From positions 1,178,001-1,242,000 of the forward strand of contig NZ_CP014504.1 of NCBI RefSeq assembly GCF_001590605.1: a stretch of 64,000 nt of DNA, written 5' to 3'. The notes beneath the pieces were generated by a model. The model had not been told where the DNA came from and ran no database searches. It was given only the letters and a program-made list of their open reading frames with translations. The stretch comes from Pedobacter cryoconitis. Lineage in GTDB: Bacteria; Bacteroidota; Bacteroidia; Sphingobacteriales; Sphingobacteriaceae. Positions within the stretch are counted from its first letter, which is position 1. Each line of letters starts with the position of its first letter. This document shows, piece after piece, positions 52,495 through 60,458 of the stretch. The translations under genes were made by a program, and so were the position numbers.

Positions 52495-52544
52495 AATACT
52501 ATTCAGGTATTAATTGGTGATAAAAATAGTATTTTAGGTATTAA
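52495..52544. promoter_or_regulatory. Paired LysR operator repeats
   Basis: AATACTATTCAGGTATTAA at 52495-52513 and AATAGTATTTTAGGTATTAA at 52525-52544 are near-copies about three helical turns apart, each with an inner T-N11-A-like dyad. A TAATTTTG box at 52555-52562 fits the -7 element of the + gene. Confidence 0.6.
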
Positions 52545-52581
52545 AAGGTAAATGTAATTTTGTATATGATCTATTGTCAAC

Positions 52582-53415
52582 ATGAAAAACTATTTACTCA
52601 TCCTCTTATTTATTTATTCTTTCCCTGTTATGGCGCAACAAAAAGATAACCTGGTTCAGGCATTACCTTACAGCAAAGTGAAATCTGCTAAAGATTTTAT
52701 TTTCCTGTCCGGACAAATAGGCATCAATAGTGCTACCGGATTATTAGTAACCAGTAGTTTCGAAGCTGAAGTACATCAGGTGATGAAAAATATTGGAATT
52801 TTACTTCATGAAAAGGAGTTAACTTACAGTGATCTGGTGAATGTTACTATTTATTTGAAAAGCATGGACAACTATCCCATAACTAATCAAGTGTATCGTA
52901 GCTATTTTACCGGAGATTTTCCAGCCAGAGTTTGTATTGCTGTTACTGATCTTCCTGCGAAAGCAAATATTGAAATTGCGGCTACGGCATTGAACCAAAC
53001 TAACTTTTCTGCTGAAAACAAACAATTGATCAGACGATTCCTGGAGGAAGTACGCTCGGGTAAAAATCCTGATCGCGCCGGGTTATATATGGCAGATACT
53101 TTACTGGCGCATCAACTGAATGCGGAGGCAGAAACAACGGTTAAAAGAACACCGCAGAATTATGCTGAACACGTAAAAGAATTTCTGACTTTATACGGGA
53201 ATTTTCATTTTGAAATCACTGAAATTATTGCAGAAGGTGACCGTGTTTATGTCCGATGGAAACAAACTGGCAAACATATGGCTACCATTGACGGGCATCC
53301 GGCAACGGGAAAACCAATAATTGAAATTGCAAGTGCAGTTTACAGGCTCGAAAACGGAAAGATTAAGGAGTATTGGATTCAGATTGACAGACTCGGACTT
53401 GAAAAACAATTATAA
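52582..53415 (+). CDS. Secreted RidA-SnoaL fusion protein
   Basis: A 277-residue protein with a signal peptide (ending PVMAQQ). Residues about 25-145 are a RidA/YjgF domain (FIFLSGQIGINSATG, then PARVCIAVTDLPAKANIEIAATA, which keeps the conserved Arg of imine deaminases). Residues about 150-277 resemble a SnoaL-like NTF2 fold (FLEEVRSGKNPDRAGLYMADTLLAHQ ... VYVRWKQTGKHMATIDGHPATGKPI ... EYWIQIDRLGL). Each half is of normal length, so this is a true fusion. A RidA domain normally removes reactive enamines in the cytoplasm, so an exported one is odd. It is controlled, I infer, by the divergent LysR protein. Confidence 0.88.
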   Translation: MKNYLLILLFIYSFPVMAQQKDNLVQALPYSKVKSAKDFIFLSGQIGINSATGLLVTSSFEAEVHQVMKNIGILLHEKELTYSDLVNVTIYLKSMDNYPITNQVYRSYFTGDFPARVCIAVTDLPAKANIEIAATALNQTNFSAENKQLIRRFLEEVRSGKNPDRAGLYMADTLLAHQLNAEAETTVKRTPQNYAEHVKEFLTLYGNFHFEITEIIAEGDRVYVRWKQTGKHMATIDGHPATGKPIIEIASAVYRLENGKIKEYWIQIDRLGLEKQL

Positions 53416-53424
53416 CCTGGAGAT

Positions 53425-53483
53425 TGTAAAATAAACCGTGTTTCTAAGTTAATAATTAATGAGTTGACAGGGTTTATTTTACA
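53425..53483 (+). terminator. Long-loop inverted repeat after the RidA-SnoaL gene
   Basis: TGTAAAATAAACC at 53425-53437 is perfectly inverted at 53471-53483 with a 33-nt loop. No T-run follows directly, so termination is only a likely role. Confidence 0.45.
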
Positions 53484-53490
53484 TACGCAG

Positions 53491-53553
53491 GTTGAATCCT
53501 TTTTTACTGGTTGGCGGGTGCTTTTATACTGATTGTCGGTTCCTTTTTTACTG
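53491..53553. repeat. Degenerate tandem repeat of about 21 bp
   Basis: Three units (starting 53491, 53510 and 53532) share a T-run followed by ACTG, with spacer halves that vary. They run into the stop codon of the neighbouring - strand lipoprotein gene. Confidence 0.45.
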
Positions 53554-54522
53554 ATTAAAATAATTGTAATTTCTGATCAATCCGTCATAATCGCTATCTA
53601 ATCCTTCGATATCACTGCTGCTCAGTCTGCCATTTTCTCCGGCATCACGCAATGTCTTTTTGGTATGTAATAAAAAATTGTGGAAGCTATCATAAAAGTT
53701 TTTGTAGTTACCCTCTTTGTTTGCTTTTTTTGCGTTTTCCATATTCAGTCCGGCATTTTTAGCCTGCGCAATTTCTAAGGCAGCAAACCCTGCTTGTGCC
53801 TGAGCACTGATCTTTGTATAACTATTTGCATTATCTGATAACAAATCAATAAAATTACGGATGTTCTTCATATCAGTTTTCATCGCAATAATATACTCTT
53901 TAAGCGGACTATCTTTCAATACAACGATTTCTGCGGCATCAGCGATCTCGTTCACTTTTTTCATGAGCACAATTTTTTCTGTATATAGTTTTTGAACGGT
54001 GCCTCTGATGGTATCAATTAAAGCATAACTTTTAGCTCCTTTGTCATCTTTATAATCCTGAGCGGTCAGATAATCTTTTAACTGCTTATAGTCAGTATTC
54101 ATTTTTTCGAACTTCGCATTGTACTGTGTTACCTGCGTTTTAAAATAAGCCTGATTCTCTTTTCCCAGTTCAGGAACTGGGTTTTCTATGGTTATACCGT
54201 TCATATTGTTAACGGTAAACTTGGTCAAATGAGGATGAATGATGCGAAGGAATCCGAATTTATCACTGGGATTCTTTAAGGCTTTTTCGATTTTTTCAGT
54301 GCTTCCGAGAATATCTTTTAAATAAGAATTATGACTGTTGGCCATATCTACAACAAGGTTGGTATACTCAATAACACGGCTTGCAGTATCTGCAGCTCCT
54401 TTATCGGTAATTTCTGATGTGGTTTGCTGCGGGGCTTTCTCTTTTTTTTTCTTGTCTTTACAAGAAACAGCTGTAAGGAGTATTACTACACAATAGGAGA
54501 TATAAATGATAGTTTTTTTCAT
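53548..54522 (-). CDS. DUF3829 (YiiG-like) lipoprotein
   Basis: I use the ATG at 54522, which gives a lipoprotein signal (MKKTIIYISYCVVILLTAVSCKDKKKKEK); the frame extends upstream only through unlikely hydrophobic residues. The 324-residue mature protein is almost all helical, with repeated heptad-like segments (NAKFEKMNTDYKQLKDYL; ALIDTIRGTVQKLYTEKIVLMKKVNEIAD), which fits the DUF3829/YiiG family of unknown function. It is a single gene. The gap 54523-55026 to the next + gene carries AT-rich promoter-like DNA only. Confidence 0.75.
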   Translation of the reverse strand: MKKTIIYISYCVVILLTAVSCKDKKKKEKAPQQTTSEITDKGAADTASRVIEYTNLVVDMANSHNSYLKDILGSTEKIEKALKNPSDKFGFLRIIHPHLTKFTVNNMNGITIENPVPELGKENQAYFKTQVTQYNAKFEKMNTDYKQLKDYLTAQDYKDDKGAKSYALIDTIRGTVQKLYTEKIVLMKKVNEIADAAEIVVLKDSPLKEYIIAMKTDMKNIRNFIDLLSDNANSYTKISAQAQAGFAALEIAQAKNAGLNMENAKKANKEGNYKNFYDSFHNFLLHTKKTLRDAGENGRLSSSDIEGLDSDYDGLIRNYNYFNQ

Positions 54523-54974
54523 AGGATAAAGCTTGATGAATGGCAAGGTAAAGATATTTTTTATAACAATAAATAACAGGATGGGACTCATGAGGCCAAA
54601 AAACAAAAAGACAAAATTTGATGCTTGATTAGTAAAACGTTTTGACTTATGTGCGCCCGATATACAATTGCGTGTTCGATATACCCTGAAAAAGTATTGT
54701 ATTTCATTATCACTTGCGATGTGTGACGCCAGATATTATAGTATTCCAGTTTAATTATTAAATTATTATTATTATAGCATCCTTAGGCTTGATTCTTCAG
54801 CATCATATTTAAAAGATTCAACATTGGATTGTCCCAATTTGGCAGTACAGATGCTGACTGTGTAAATTATGTGATTTATGATAAATAAATTATCATTGTT
54901 GTAATTTGTAATTGTATTTTTATATTGCTTTTGTGTAGTTTTGAAGAAGTGTTTTTAATTTAAACCAATAATTT

Positions 54975-55037
54975 ATGAAGACTAAAAATATAATATTCAG
55001 GAGTAATATTGCCTTTAAACACATATATGGAAGCTAA
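54975..55037 (+). CDS. Short upstream frame in the leader of propeller paralogue 1
   Basis: A 20-codon frame begins MKTKNIIF and stops with TAA 11 nt inside the main gene, overlapping its ATG at 55027. The same leader, with a similar 25-codon frame, precedes the second paralogue. Conservation of both DNA and peptide between the copies is the only evidence; both could be by-products of recent duplication. Confidence 0.3.
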   Translation: MKTKNIIFRSNIAFKHIYGS

Positions 55038-55965
55038 TATAGATACTAGAGATCGACGGTTCAGCGGACTCAGCATTGGTACTGGAACGGTTCGCTACTC
55101 AGATCTTAGCTATTTGATTACCACGAACGACATCTCTATCAGCGAAGGTTACACAGGTTCGATATTGTTCGGTTTGGATCGTGGAACCTGGGGCGCAGGT
55201 ACAGTGCCATGGCTTGCCTGTTCGGGAACGGTCTGCCATGTGCCTGCCGAACGTTACCTGGTGCTAGGTGCCGATGGATCGGTAAGAGTTAGTGGCGGTG
55301 GCGTTATAAAGGAAGAGGTGCCCATCTCAAGCTGTGGAGTAGACCCGAGGAAGCGTGGACCTCTTCGTGAAGTACGCGGTATTGCGAAAGGTAAAGCTTA
55401 TGCTGTAGGAACCTGCCGGCAGGCTTATGTTCGCGATGATGAGGATCAGTGGAGATGCATTGACCAGAGCGCCCAGGTCGGTGACACCCCGATCACCGAC
55501 ACGAGCTTTGAATCTATCGATGGGTTCAGCGAAGAGGAAATTTATACCGTGGGTTGGGAAGGAGAAATCTGGAAGTACGACGGTTCTGTCTTTAGCCAGC
55601 AGGACAGTCCAACCGAGCTGGCGCTCTACAAAGTTCGCTGCGCACCGGACGGTTTTGTCTATGCCTGTGGTCAGCTGGGAACCTTGCTCCGGGGACGCGA
55701 TGATCAATGGGAAATAATAAAGCATGAAAGCACCCGGGACGACCTCTGGGGTATGGAGGTTTTCGATGGACAATTGTACGTGTCTTCTACCAGTTTCGTC
55801 TATCGACTGGAGGATGGCAAGCTCAATCCTGTTGATTTTGGGGACGACATTCCGAGGACTTGTTATCACCTGAGTGCGGCTGATGGGATTATGTGGTCAA
55901 TAGGGTCCAAGGATGTAATGGAGTTTGATGGTTCGAACTGGAAGCGAGTTTTGCGAATTGACTAA
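55027..55965 (+). CDS. Propeller-like protein of unknown function, tandem paralogue 1
   Basis: I use the ATG at 55027 because all three paralogues then begin ME-x3-D-(T/S)-RD; the earlier TTG is unlikely. The 312-residue product has no signal peptide or membrane segment. From about residue 100 it holds five similar segments of 35-45 residues, each with the pattern G-x-(V/A)-YxxG followed by a turn and a Trp/Tyr-Arg-(D/E) end (for example GKAYAVGTCRQAYVRDD; EIYTVGWEGEIWKYD; FVYACGQLGTLLRGR), as in WD40/YCF48-type propellers. I do not recognise the family. Base use is strikingly richer in G and C than the neighbours and the flanks, suggesting acquisition from another phylum. The function is unknown; an immunity or binding role is only a guess. 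Confidence 0.8.
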   Translation: MEANIDTRDRRFSGLSIGTGTVRYSDLSYLITTNDISISEGYTGSILFGLDRGTWGAGTVPWLACSGTVCHVPAERYLVLGADGSVRVSGGGVIKEEVPISSCGVDPRKRGPLREVRGIAKGKAYAVGTCRQAYVRDDEDQWRCIDQSAQVGDTPITDTSFESIDGFSEEEIYTVGWEGEIWKYDGSVFSQQDSPTELALYKVRCAPDGFVYACGQLGTLLRGRDDQWEIIKHESTRDDLWGMEVFDGQLYVSSTSFVYRLEDGKLNPVDFGDDIPRTCYHLSAADGIMWSIGSKDVMEFDGSNWKRVLRID

Positions 55966-56103
55966 CTGGCTGTCTAAGCCAGGCAAGCCTTTGGCATTGT
56001 CTTTCTGATCTGTGATAGAATTAATTTGAATTTAAAAATTCATGGACAGTATAAAAATGAATAGGAGATGTGAGTTGCATTTTTAACCACAAACTAATAA
56101 ATT

Positions 56104-56181
56104 ATGGAGACTAAAAATATAATATTCGAGAGTAACACCACCGTTAATTTACACATATATGGAGACCAATATGGATACTAG
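56104..56181 (+). CDS. Short upstream frame in the leader of propeller paralogue 2
   Basis: A 25-codon frame beginning METKNIIF overlaps the main start at 56159 by 23 nt. It aligns with the frame before paralogue 1. In paralogue 3 the matching ATG has become ATA. The + strand leader around it is otherwise conserved. Confidence 0.28.
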   Translation: METKNIIFESNTTVNLHIYGDQYGY

Positions 56182-57100
56182 AGATCCGCGGTTCAGTGGA
56201 CTTAGTATTACTACTGGAACCGTTCGCTACTCTGACCTCAGCTACTTGACTACTACGGACGACATTTCTATCAGCGAAGGTTATACGGGTTCGATACTGC
56301 TCTCTCTGGATTGTGGAATTTGGGGTGCTGATACTGTGCCATGGCTAGCCTGCTCCGGAACTGTCTGCCATGTGCCGGTAGAGCGTTACGTGATGCTGGG
56401 CACCGACGGATCGGTAGAAGCCAGTGGCGGCGGCACTGTAAAGAATGAGGCCATCGCCAACTGCGGAGTAGACCCGAGGAAGCGAGGTCCTCTTCGTGAA
56501 GTACGTGGGATTGCGAAAGGTAAAGGCAGAGCTTATGCTGTAGGAACTTGTCGGCAGGCCTATGTTCGCGATGATGAAGATCAGTGGAGATGCATTGACC
56601 AGAGTGCCCAGGTCGGTGACACCCCGATCACCGACACCAGCTTCGAATCTATAGATGGGTTCAGCGAAGAGGAAATTTATACCGTAGGTTGGGAAGGAGA
56701 AATCTGGAAGTATGATGGTTCTGTCTTCAGCCAGCAGAACAGCCCGACCGAGCTGGCGCTCTACAAAGTTCGCTGCGCGCCGGATGGTTTTGTCTATGCC
56801 TGCGGTCAGCTTGGGACCTTGCTACGGGGACGCAATGATCAATGGGAAGTAATAAAGCATGAAAGCACCCTGGACGACCTCTGGGGTATGGAGGTTTTCA
56901 ACGGACAATTGTACGTGTCTTCTACCAGTTTCGTCTATCGACTGGAGGATGGCAAGCTCAATCCTGTTGATTTTGGGGACGACATTCCGAGGACTTGTTA
57001 TCACCTGAGCGCGGCTGACGGGATCATGTGGTCGATAGGGTCCAAGGATGTAATGGAGTTTGATGGTTCGAACTGGAAGCGAGTTTTGCGAATCGACTAA
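56159..57100 (+). CDS. Propeller-like protein of unknown function, tandem paralogue 2
   Basis: A 313-residue paralogue of its two neighbours, with the same five repeat segments. The last about 200 residues are nearly identical to paralogue 1 (for instance LWGMEVFNGQLYVSSTSF, with one Asp-to-Asn change), while residues about 15-60 differ more (LSLDCGIWGADTVPWLACSG). Two extra residues (GR) sit in the KGKGRAYAVG turn. The GC-rich coding body sits between AT-rich flanks. The intergenic DNA on both sides repeats that of paralogue 1 (AATTAATTTGAATTTAAA downstream), showing that the duplicated unit includes the control region. Function unknown. Confidence 0.8.
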   Translation: METNMDTRDPRFSGLSITTGTVRYSDLSYLTTTDDISISEGYTGSILLSLDCGIWGADTVPWLACSGTVCHVPVERYVMLGTDGSVEASGGGTVKNEAIANCGVDPRKRGPLREVRGIAKGKGRAYAVGTCRQAYVRDDEDQWRCIDQSAQVGDTPITDTSFESIDGFSEEEIYTVGWEGEIWKYDGSVFSQQNSPTELALYKVRCAPDGFVYACGQLGTLLRGRNDQWEVIKHESTLDDLWGMEVFNGQLYVSSTSFVYRLEDGKLNPVDFGDDIPRTCYHLSAADGIMWSIGSKDVMEFDGSNWKRVLRID

Positions 57101-57278
57101 CCCAGCTATACTTTTTATTTCAGGAATTTTAATAATCGAATCTGTCATTGAGTTAATTTGAATTTAAATTGGAAAAAAAAACAGGTGCTTTTAGAGAATT
57201 TTTTTAACTAAAACCAATAAATTATAAATGCTAAATATATATTATTCAGGAATAATATGAGTGTTAATTTACTCACAT

Positions 57279-58214
57279 ATGGAGGCTTATATGGATTCTA
57301 GAGACCCAAGGTTAAGTGGACTCAGCATTAGTACCGGAGTAGTTCGTCACTCAGACCTTTGCTATTTTATTGCCACGCACGACGAGGCTATGAGCGAAGG
57401 TTACACCAGTTCTATACTTTATACGCTGTATGGTGGAATCTTGTATGCCGACCTGGTGCCATGGCTTGCCTGCTCCGGAACTGTCTGCCATGTGCCGGTA
57501 GAGCGTTACGTGATGCTGGGCACGGACGGATCGGTGGAAGCCAGTGGCGGTGGTACTAAAATTGACGAGGACATCGCCAGCTGCGGAGTAGATCCAAGGA
57601 GACGCGGGCCTCTTCGTGAAATACGTGGTATCGCAAAAGGTAGAGCCTATGCTGTAGGAACCTGCCGTCAGGCCTATGTTCGTGAAGACGAAAATCAATG
57701 GAGATGCATTGACCAGAGCGCCCAGGTCGGTGATACGCCGATCACCGACACCAGCTTCGAATCTATCGATGGGTTCAGTGAACAGGAAATTTATACCGTC
57801 GGTTGGGAAGGAGAAATCTGGAAGTACGACGGTTCCCTGTTCAGCCAGCAGAACAGCCCGACCGAGCTGGCGCTCTACAAAGTTCGCTGCGCGCCGGATG
57901 ATTTTGTCTATGCCTGCGGTCAGCTTGGGACCTTGCTTCGGGGACGTAATGATCAATGGGAAGTGATTGAGCATGAAAGTACCGAAGAAGACCTCTGGGG
58001 TATGGAGGTTTTCAACGGACAATTGTACGTGTCTTCTACCAGTTTCGTCTATCGACTGGAGGATGGCAAGCTCAATCCTGTTGATTTTGGGGACGACATT
58101 CCGAGGACTTGTTATCACCTGAGCGCGGCTGACGGGATCATGTGGTCGATAGGGCCCAAGGATGTAATGGAGTTTGATGGTTCGAACTGGACGAGACGTC
58201 TGCGAATTGACTAA
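57279..58214 (+). CDS. Propeller-like protein of unknown function, tandem paralogue 3
   Basis: A 311-residue paralogue; the start is set by comparison (MEAYMDSRD). It shares with paralogue 2 a block identical at DNA level around residues 60-85 (CHVPVERYVMLGTDGSVEASG), and with both copies the C-terminal blocks, but it is the most divergent at residues 15-60 (HSDLCYFIATHDEAMSEGYT) and has lost the upstream peptide start. This patchwork points to gene conversion between copies with one region free to vary. There is no signal peptide. A Crp-like regulator follows 268 nt later. Function unknown. Confidence 0.8.
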   Translation: MEAYMDSRDPRLSGLSISTGVVRHSDLCYFIATHDEAMSEGYTSSILYTLYGGILYADLVPWLACSGTVCHVPVERYVMLGTDGSVEASGGGTKIDEDIASCGVDPRRRGPLREIRGIAKGRAYAVGTCRQAYVREDENQWRCIDQSAQVGDTPITDTSFESIDGFSEQEIYTVGWEGEIWKYDGSLFSQQNSPTELALYKVRCAPDDFVYACGQLGTLLRGRNDQWEVIEHESTEEDLWGMEVFNGQLYVSSTSFVYRLEDGKLNPVDFGDDIPRTCYHLSAADGIMWSIGPKDVMEFDGSNWTRRLRID

Positions 58215-58448
58215 GCCGGGAATTTTGTAGGCTTAAGCCAGATTATCAAATAATAAAATTGGTCTAAACCGAAATTTGCAGAAGATTAACAAAATAGGAT
58301 TTATGATAAAGCATAGATCCCATTTTTGTTATTTCAAACCAAGCAAGAGTTAATAAGAAAATTTAAAAAATCTGATCAATTATTATCGCAATACACATCC
58401 AACTCAACACGAAATAAAAAAAAACAAGAATGCCAGTCCCGGATACCT

Positions 58449-58456
58449 TAACTTTG
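58449..58456 (+). promoter_or_regulatory. Candidate -7 element of the Crp-like gene
   Basis: TAACTTTG fits TAnnTTTG 26 nt before the start codon; no clear -33 TTG is present. Nothing else stands out in 58215-58482. Confidence 0.35.
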
Positions 58457-58482
58457 CAATCATCTTTTATAACCGCTCAACA

Positions 58483-59046
58483 ATGTATCAGGCACTGAGG
58501 GAACATATAGAAAAAATCACACCACTTAGTGAGGATGAGTTTGCTTTTGTCTGTACTCATTTTAGTATTAAAAAGTTCAAAAAACATCAATTTCTGGTTC
58601 AGGAAGGGGAAGAGGTAAAGTATTCTTACTTTGTCGTTTCCGGACTTCTGAAGTTGGTACATACTGATGATACAGGGAAGCAGCGTGTTGTTTCTTTTGC
58701 AATGGAAGATTGGTGGGAAAGTGATTACTATGCATATTTCACTCAGACCAAAGCGACCATGTCGCTAGAGTGCATTGAAGATACGGAAACCTTATGCCTT
58801 TTACTTGAAGACTATAAAAAGCTATGTGATAGTTTGCCAAAGATGCAGCGTTTCTTCCTTGAAAAAGCGAATTTCGGTTTTATAGGATCGCAACGACGCA
58901 TTATATCCTGGCTAACCTCTAATTCCAAAGAGCGTTATGAGCAGTTAATTAAACAATACCCCTCACTTATTCAGCGCGTACCCAAGAGCCTTCTTGCTGC
59001 GTATCTGGGCGTTTCGCGCGAAACCTTAAGCAGGTTATCTCCTTAA
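58483..59046 (+). CDS. Crp/Fnr-family transcriptional regulator
   Basis: A 187-residue regulator with a cyclic-nucleotide-binding-like beta-roll (KHQFLVQEGEEVKYSYFVVSGLLKLVH, then DDTGKQRVVSFAMEDWWESDY) and a C-terminal helix-turn-helix (PKSLLAAYLGVSRETLSRL). This is the common Bacteroidota Crp-like subgroup; the residues that contact cAMP are not obvious, so its ligand is unclear. The protein stops just after the recognition helix, slightly shorter than usual. A perfect inverted repeat between it and the next gene may be its target. Confidence 0.9.
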   Translation: MYQALREHIEKITPLSEDEFAFVCTHFSIKKFKKHQFLVQEGEEVKYSYFVVSGLLKLVHTDDTGKQRVVSFAMEDWWESDYYAYFTQTKATMSLECIEDTETLCLLLEDYKKLCDSLPKMQRFFLEKANFGFIGSQRRIISWLTSNSKERYEQLIKQYPSLIQRVPKSLLAAYLGVSRETLSRLSP

Positions 59047-59093
59047 TATAATCTTTCTTAATTTGTTGGTTTAACAGCTCTCAATTCTTAGTG

Positions 59094-59128
59094 TGACAAA
59101 CCTCACTTTTTAATCGTGAGGTTTGTCA
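59094..59128. promoter_or_regulatory. 13-bp perfect inverted repeat before the secreted RidA gene
   Basis: TGACAAACCTCAC at 59094-59106 is inverted at 59116-59128 with a 9-nt spacer. It lies 48 nt after the Crp-like gene and 57 nt before the RidA gene. It lacks a following T-run, so an operator is at least as likely as a terminator. Confidence 0.55.
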
Positions 59129-59184
59129 AGAGTCAATTCCAGCTCTTATGAACAACTTTGCAGTACAAATTTTAAACTGCAATC

Positions 59185-59655
59185 ATGAAGAAAAGCAGCA
59201 AACTTTTAGCATTTCTATTCATAACCAGTGTACCAGTATGGGCACAGGCTCAAAAGACTAATCAAATGGAAAAAAGAAGCATTAACCCCTGGAAATGGCA
59301 GGATGAACGCAGTTATGTACAAGCTGTTGAAGTGAAAAATGTAGAAAGTACGCTTTATGTTTCAGGACAGACTGCTATCAGCGCAGATGGAATATCTAGT
59401 AATGAAGACATGAAGTCTCAATTAATTCTGGCTTTACAAAATCTGGAAAAGGTTATTGGTGAAGCCGGATATGAATGCAAAGGGATCGCAAGATTAAACA
59501 TCTATACGACTTCCACTGCAGAGCTTTGGCCACACTTTGCTGTTTTTCAAGACTGGATAGCGAAACATGAAGTTAAACCAGCACTCACTTTGCTGGAAGT
59601 TAAAAGCCTTTTTGAAACCTTGAAGGTTGAACTAGAGGCTACAGTTGTAAAATAA
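59185..59655 (+). CDS. Secreted RidA/YjgF-family protein
   Basis: A 156-residue protein with a signal peptide (ending VWAQAQ) and one RidA-like domain (TLYVSGQTAISADG ... KPALTLLEVKSLFETLKVELEATVV). Where active imine deaminases have Arg, in the PAR-S motif, this protein has Leu-Thr, so it may bind a ligand without deaminating it. It resembles the distant, non-catalytic Rid subgroups. It follows a Crp-like regulator, as such genes often do, and ends in a clear terminator. Confidence 0.85.
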   Translation: MKKSSKLLAFLFITSVPVWAQAQKTNQMEKRSINPWKWQDERSYVQAVEVKNVESTLYVSGQTAISADGISSNEDMKSQLILALQNLEKVIGEAGYECKGIARLNIYTTSTAELWPHFAVFQDWIAKHEVKPALTLLEVKSLFETLKVELEATVVK

Positions 59656-59669
59656 GTAGTCAATGTTAT

Positions 59670-59709
59670 AAAAAAGCCGAATCATTATAAAGATGATACG
59701 GCTTTTTTT
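59670..59709 (+). terminator. Rho-independent terminator after the RidA gene
   Basis: AAAAAAGCCG plus AATCAT pairs with ATGAT plus ACGGCTTTTTTT across a short loop. The T-run on the + strand and A-run on the other side make it fit for both the + RidA gene and the convergent VOC gene. Confidence 0.8.
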
Positions 59710-59736
59710 GTAAATAATAATATTATATAGGTTTAA

Positions 59737-60162
59737 CTATTTGTTATCATATGCATAACTGATCATCCATTGAACGCCAAACTTATCATTAAACATTCCG
59801 AAGAAATCACCCCAGAAAGCTTTGGCCAGTGGCATGGTCACTACACCTCCTGCGGAAAGCCCATTGAATAATTTTGTAGCTTCTTCTTCACTGTCTGCTT
59901 TGATGGCAATATAAGCATGGTCACCTTTGTTGACCGGCCCATAACACGCTGGTCTGTCACTATCCATTAAAAAACTTCCACCACCAATTGGTAAGGAAAT
60001 ATGCATAATCTTATTGATTTCGCTTTGATCAGGCCAGTATTCTTCTGGCATAGTATCAAATCTGGAAACCATTTCGAATTCACCTCCAAATACGGACTTA
60101 TAGAAATTAAATACTTCTTCGGTATTACCATCAAAGTTTAAATAAGGGTTGATTGCTGCCAT
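59737..60162 (-). CDS. VOC-superfamily protein, PhnB/YjdN type
   Basis: A 141-residue protein with the PhnB-like pattern: MAAINPYLNFDGNTEEVFNFYKSVFGGEF at the start, MHISLPIGGGSFLMDSD in the middle and FWGDFFGMFNDKFGVQWMISY at the end. These proteins are dimers of beta-alpha-beta units related to glyoxalase I. The substrate is generally unknown, and older names such as 3-demethylubiquinone methyltransferase are misleading. The gap 60163-60458 upstream contains no further gene. Confidence 0.9.
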   Translation of the reverse strand: MAAINPYLNFDGNTEEVFNFYKSVFGGEFEMVSRFDTMPEEYWPDQSEINKIMHISLPIGGGSFLMDSDRPACYGPVNKGDHAYIAIKADSEEEATKLFNGLSAGGVVTMPLAKAFWGDFFGMFNDKFGVQWMISYAYDNK

Positions 60163-60458
60163 GATTTATGATTTTAGATTATAAATTTTGTCTGTTTTGA
60201 ATTGTTGTATAACAAATGTAAAAGCATTTTAATGTTTTGATAGGGTATGAATTAGCCAATCTTAGTGGTTGTTTGCGACTAAGAAATCAGGTATGTTATA
60301 GTTGGATTAATAATAACTACCGAGATGGAGATGATTGGTTTTTTGGAAATTACCGATCCTATGATATAGAAATAGTTATAAAATGAGATTAATAAAAAGA
60401 ATGTTTTTTTTTAGGCTGATTTGTGTGTTTTCTGCTACCTTGTACTCAAAAAATAGCG

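Noticed and set aside
55327..58118. Long - strand frames (up to 255 codons) antisense to the propeller genes
   Set aside because: They appear in all three copies because the coding strand is GC-rich and repeated; the + frames carry the conserved starts and repeat pattern.
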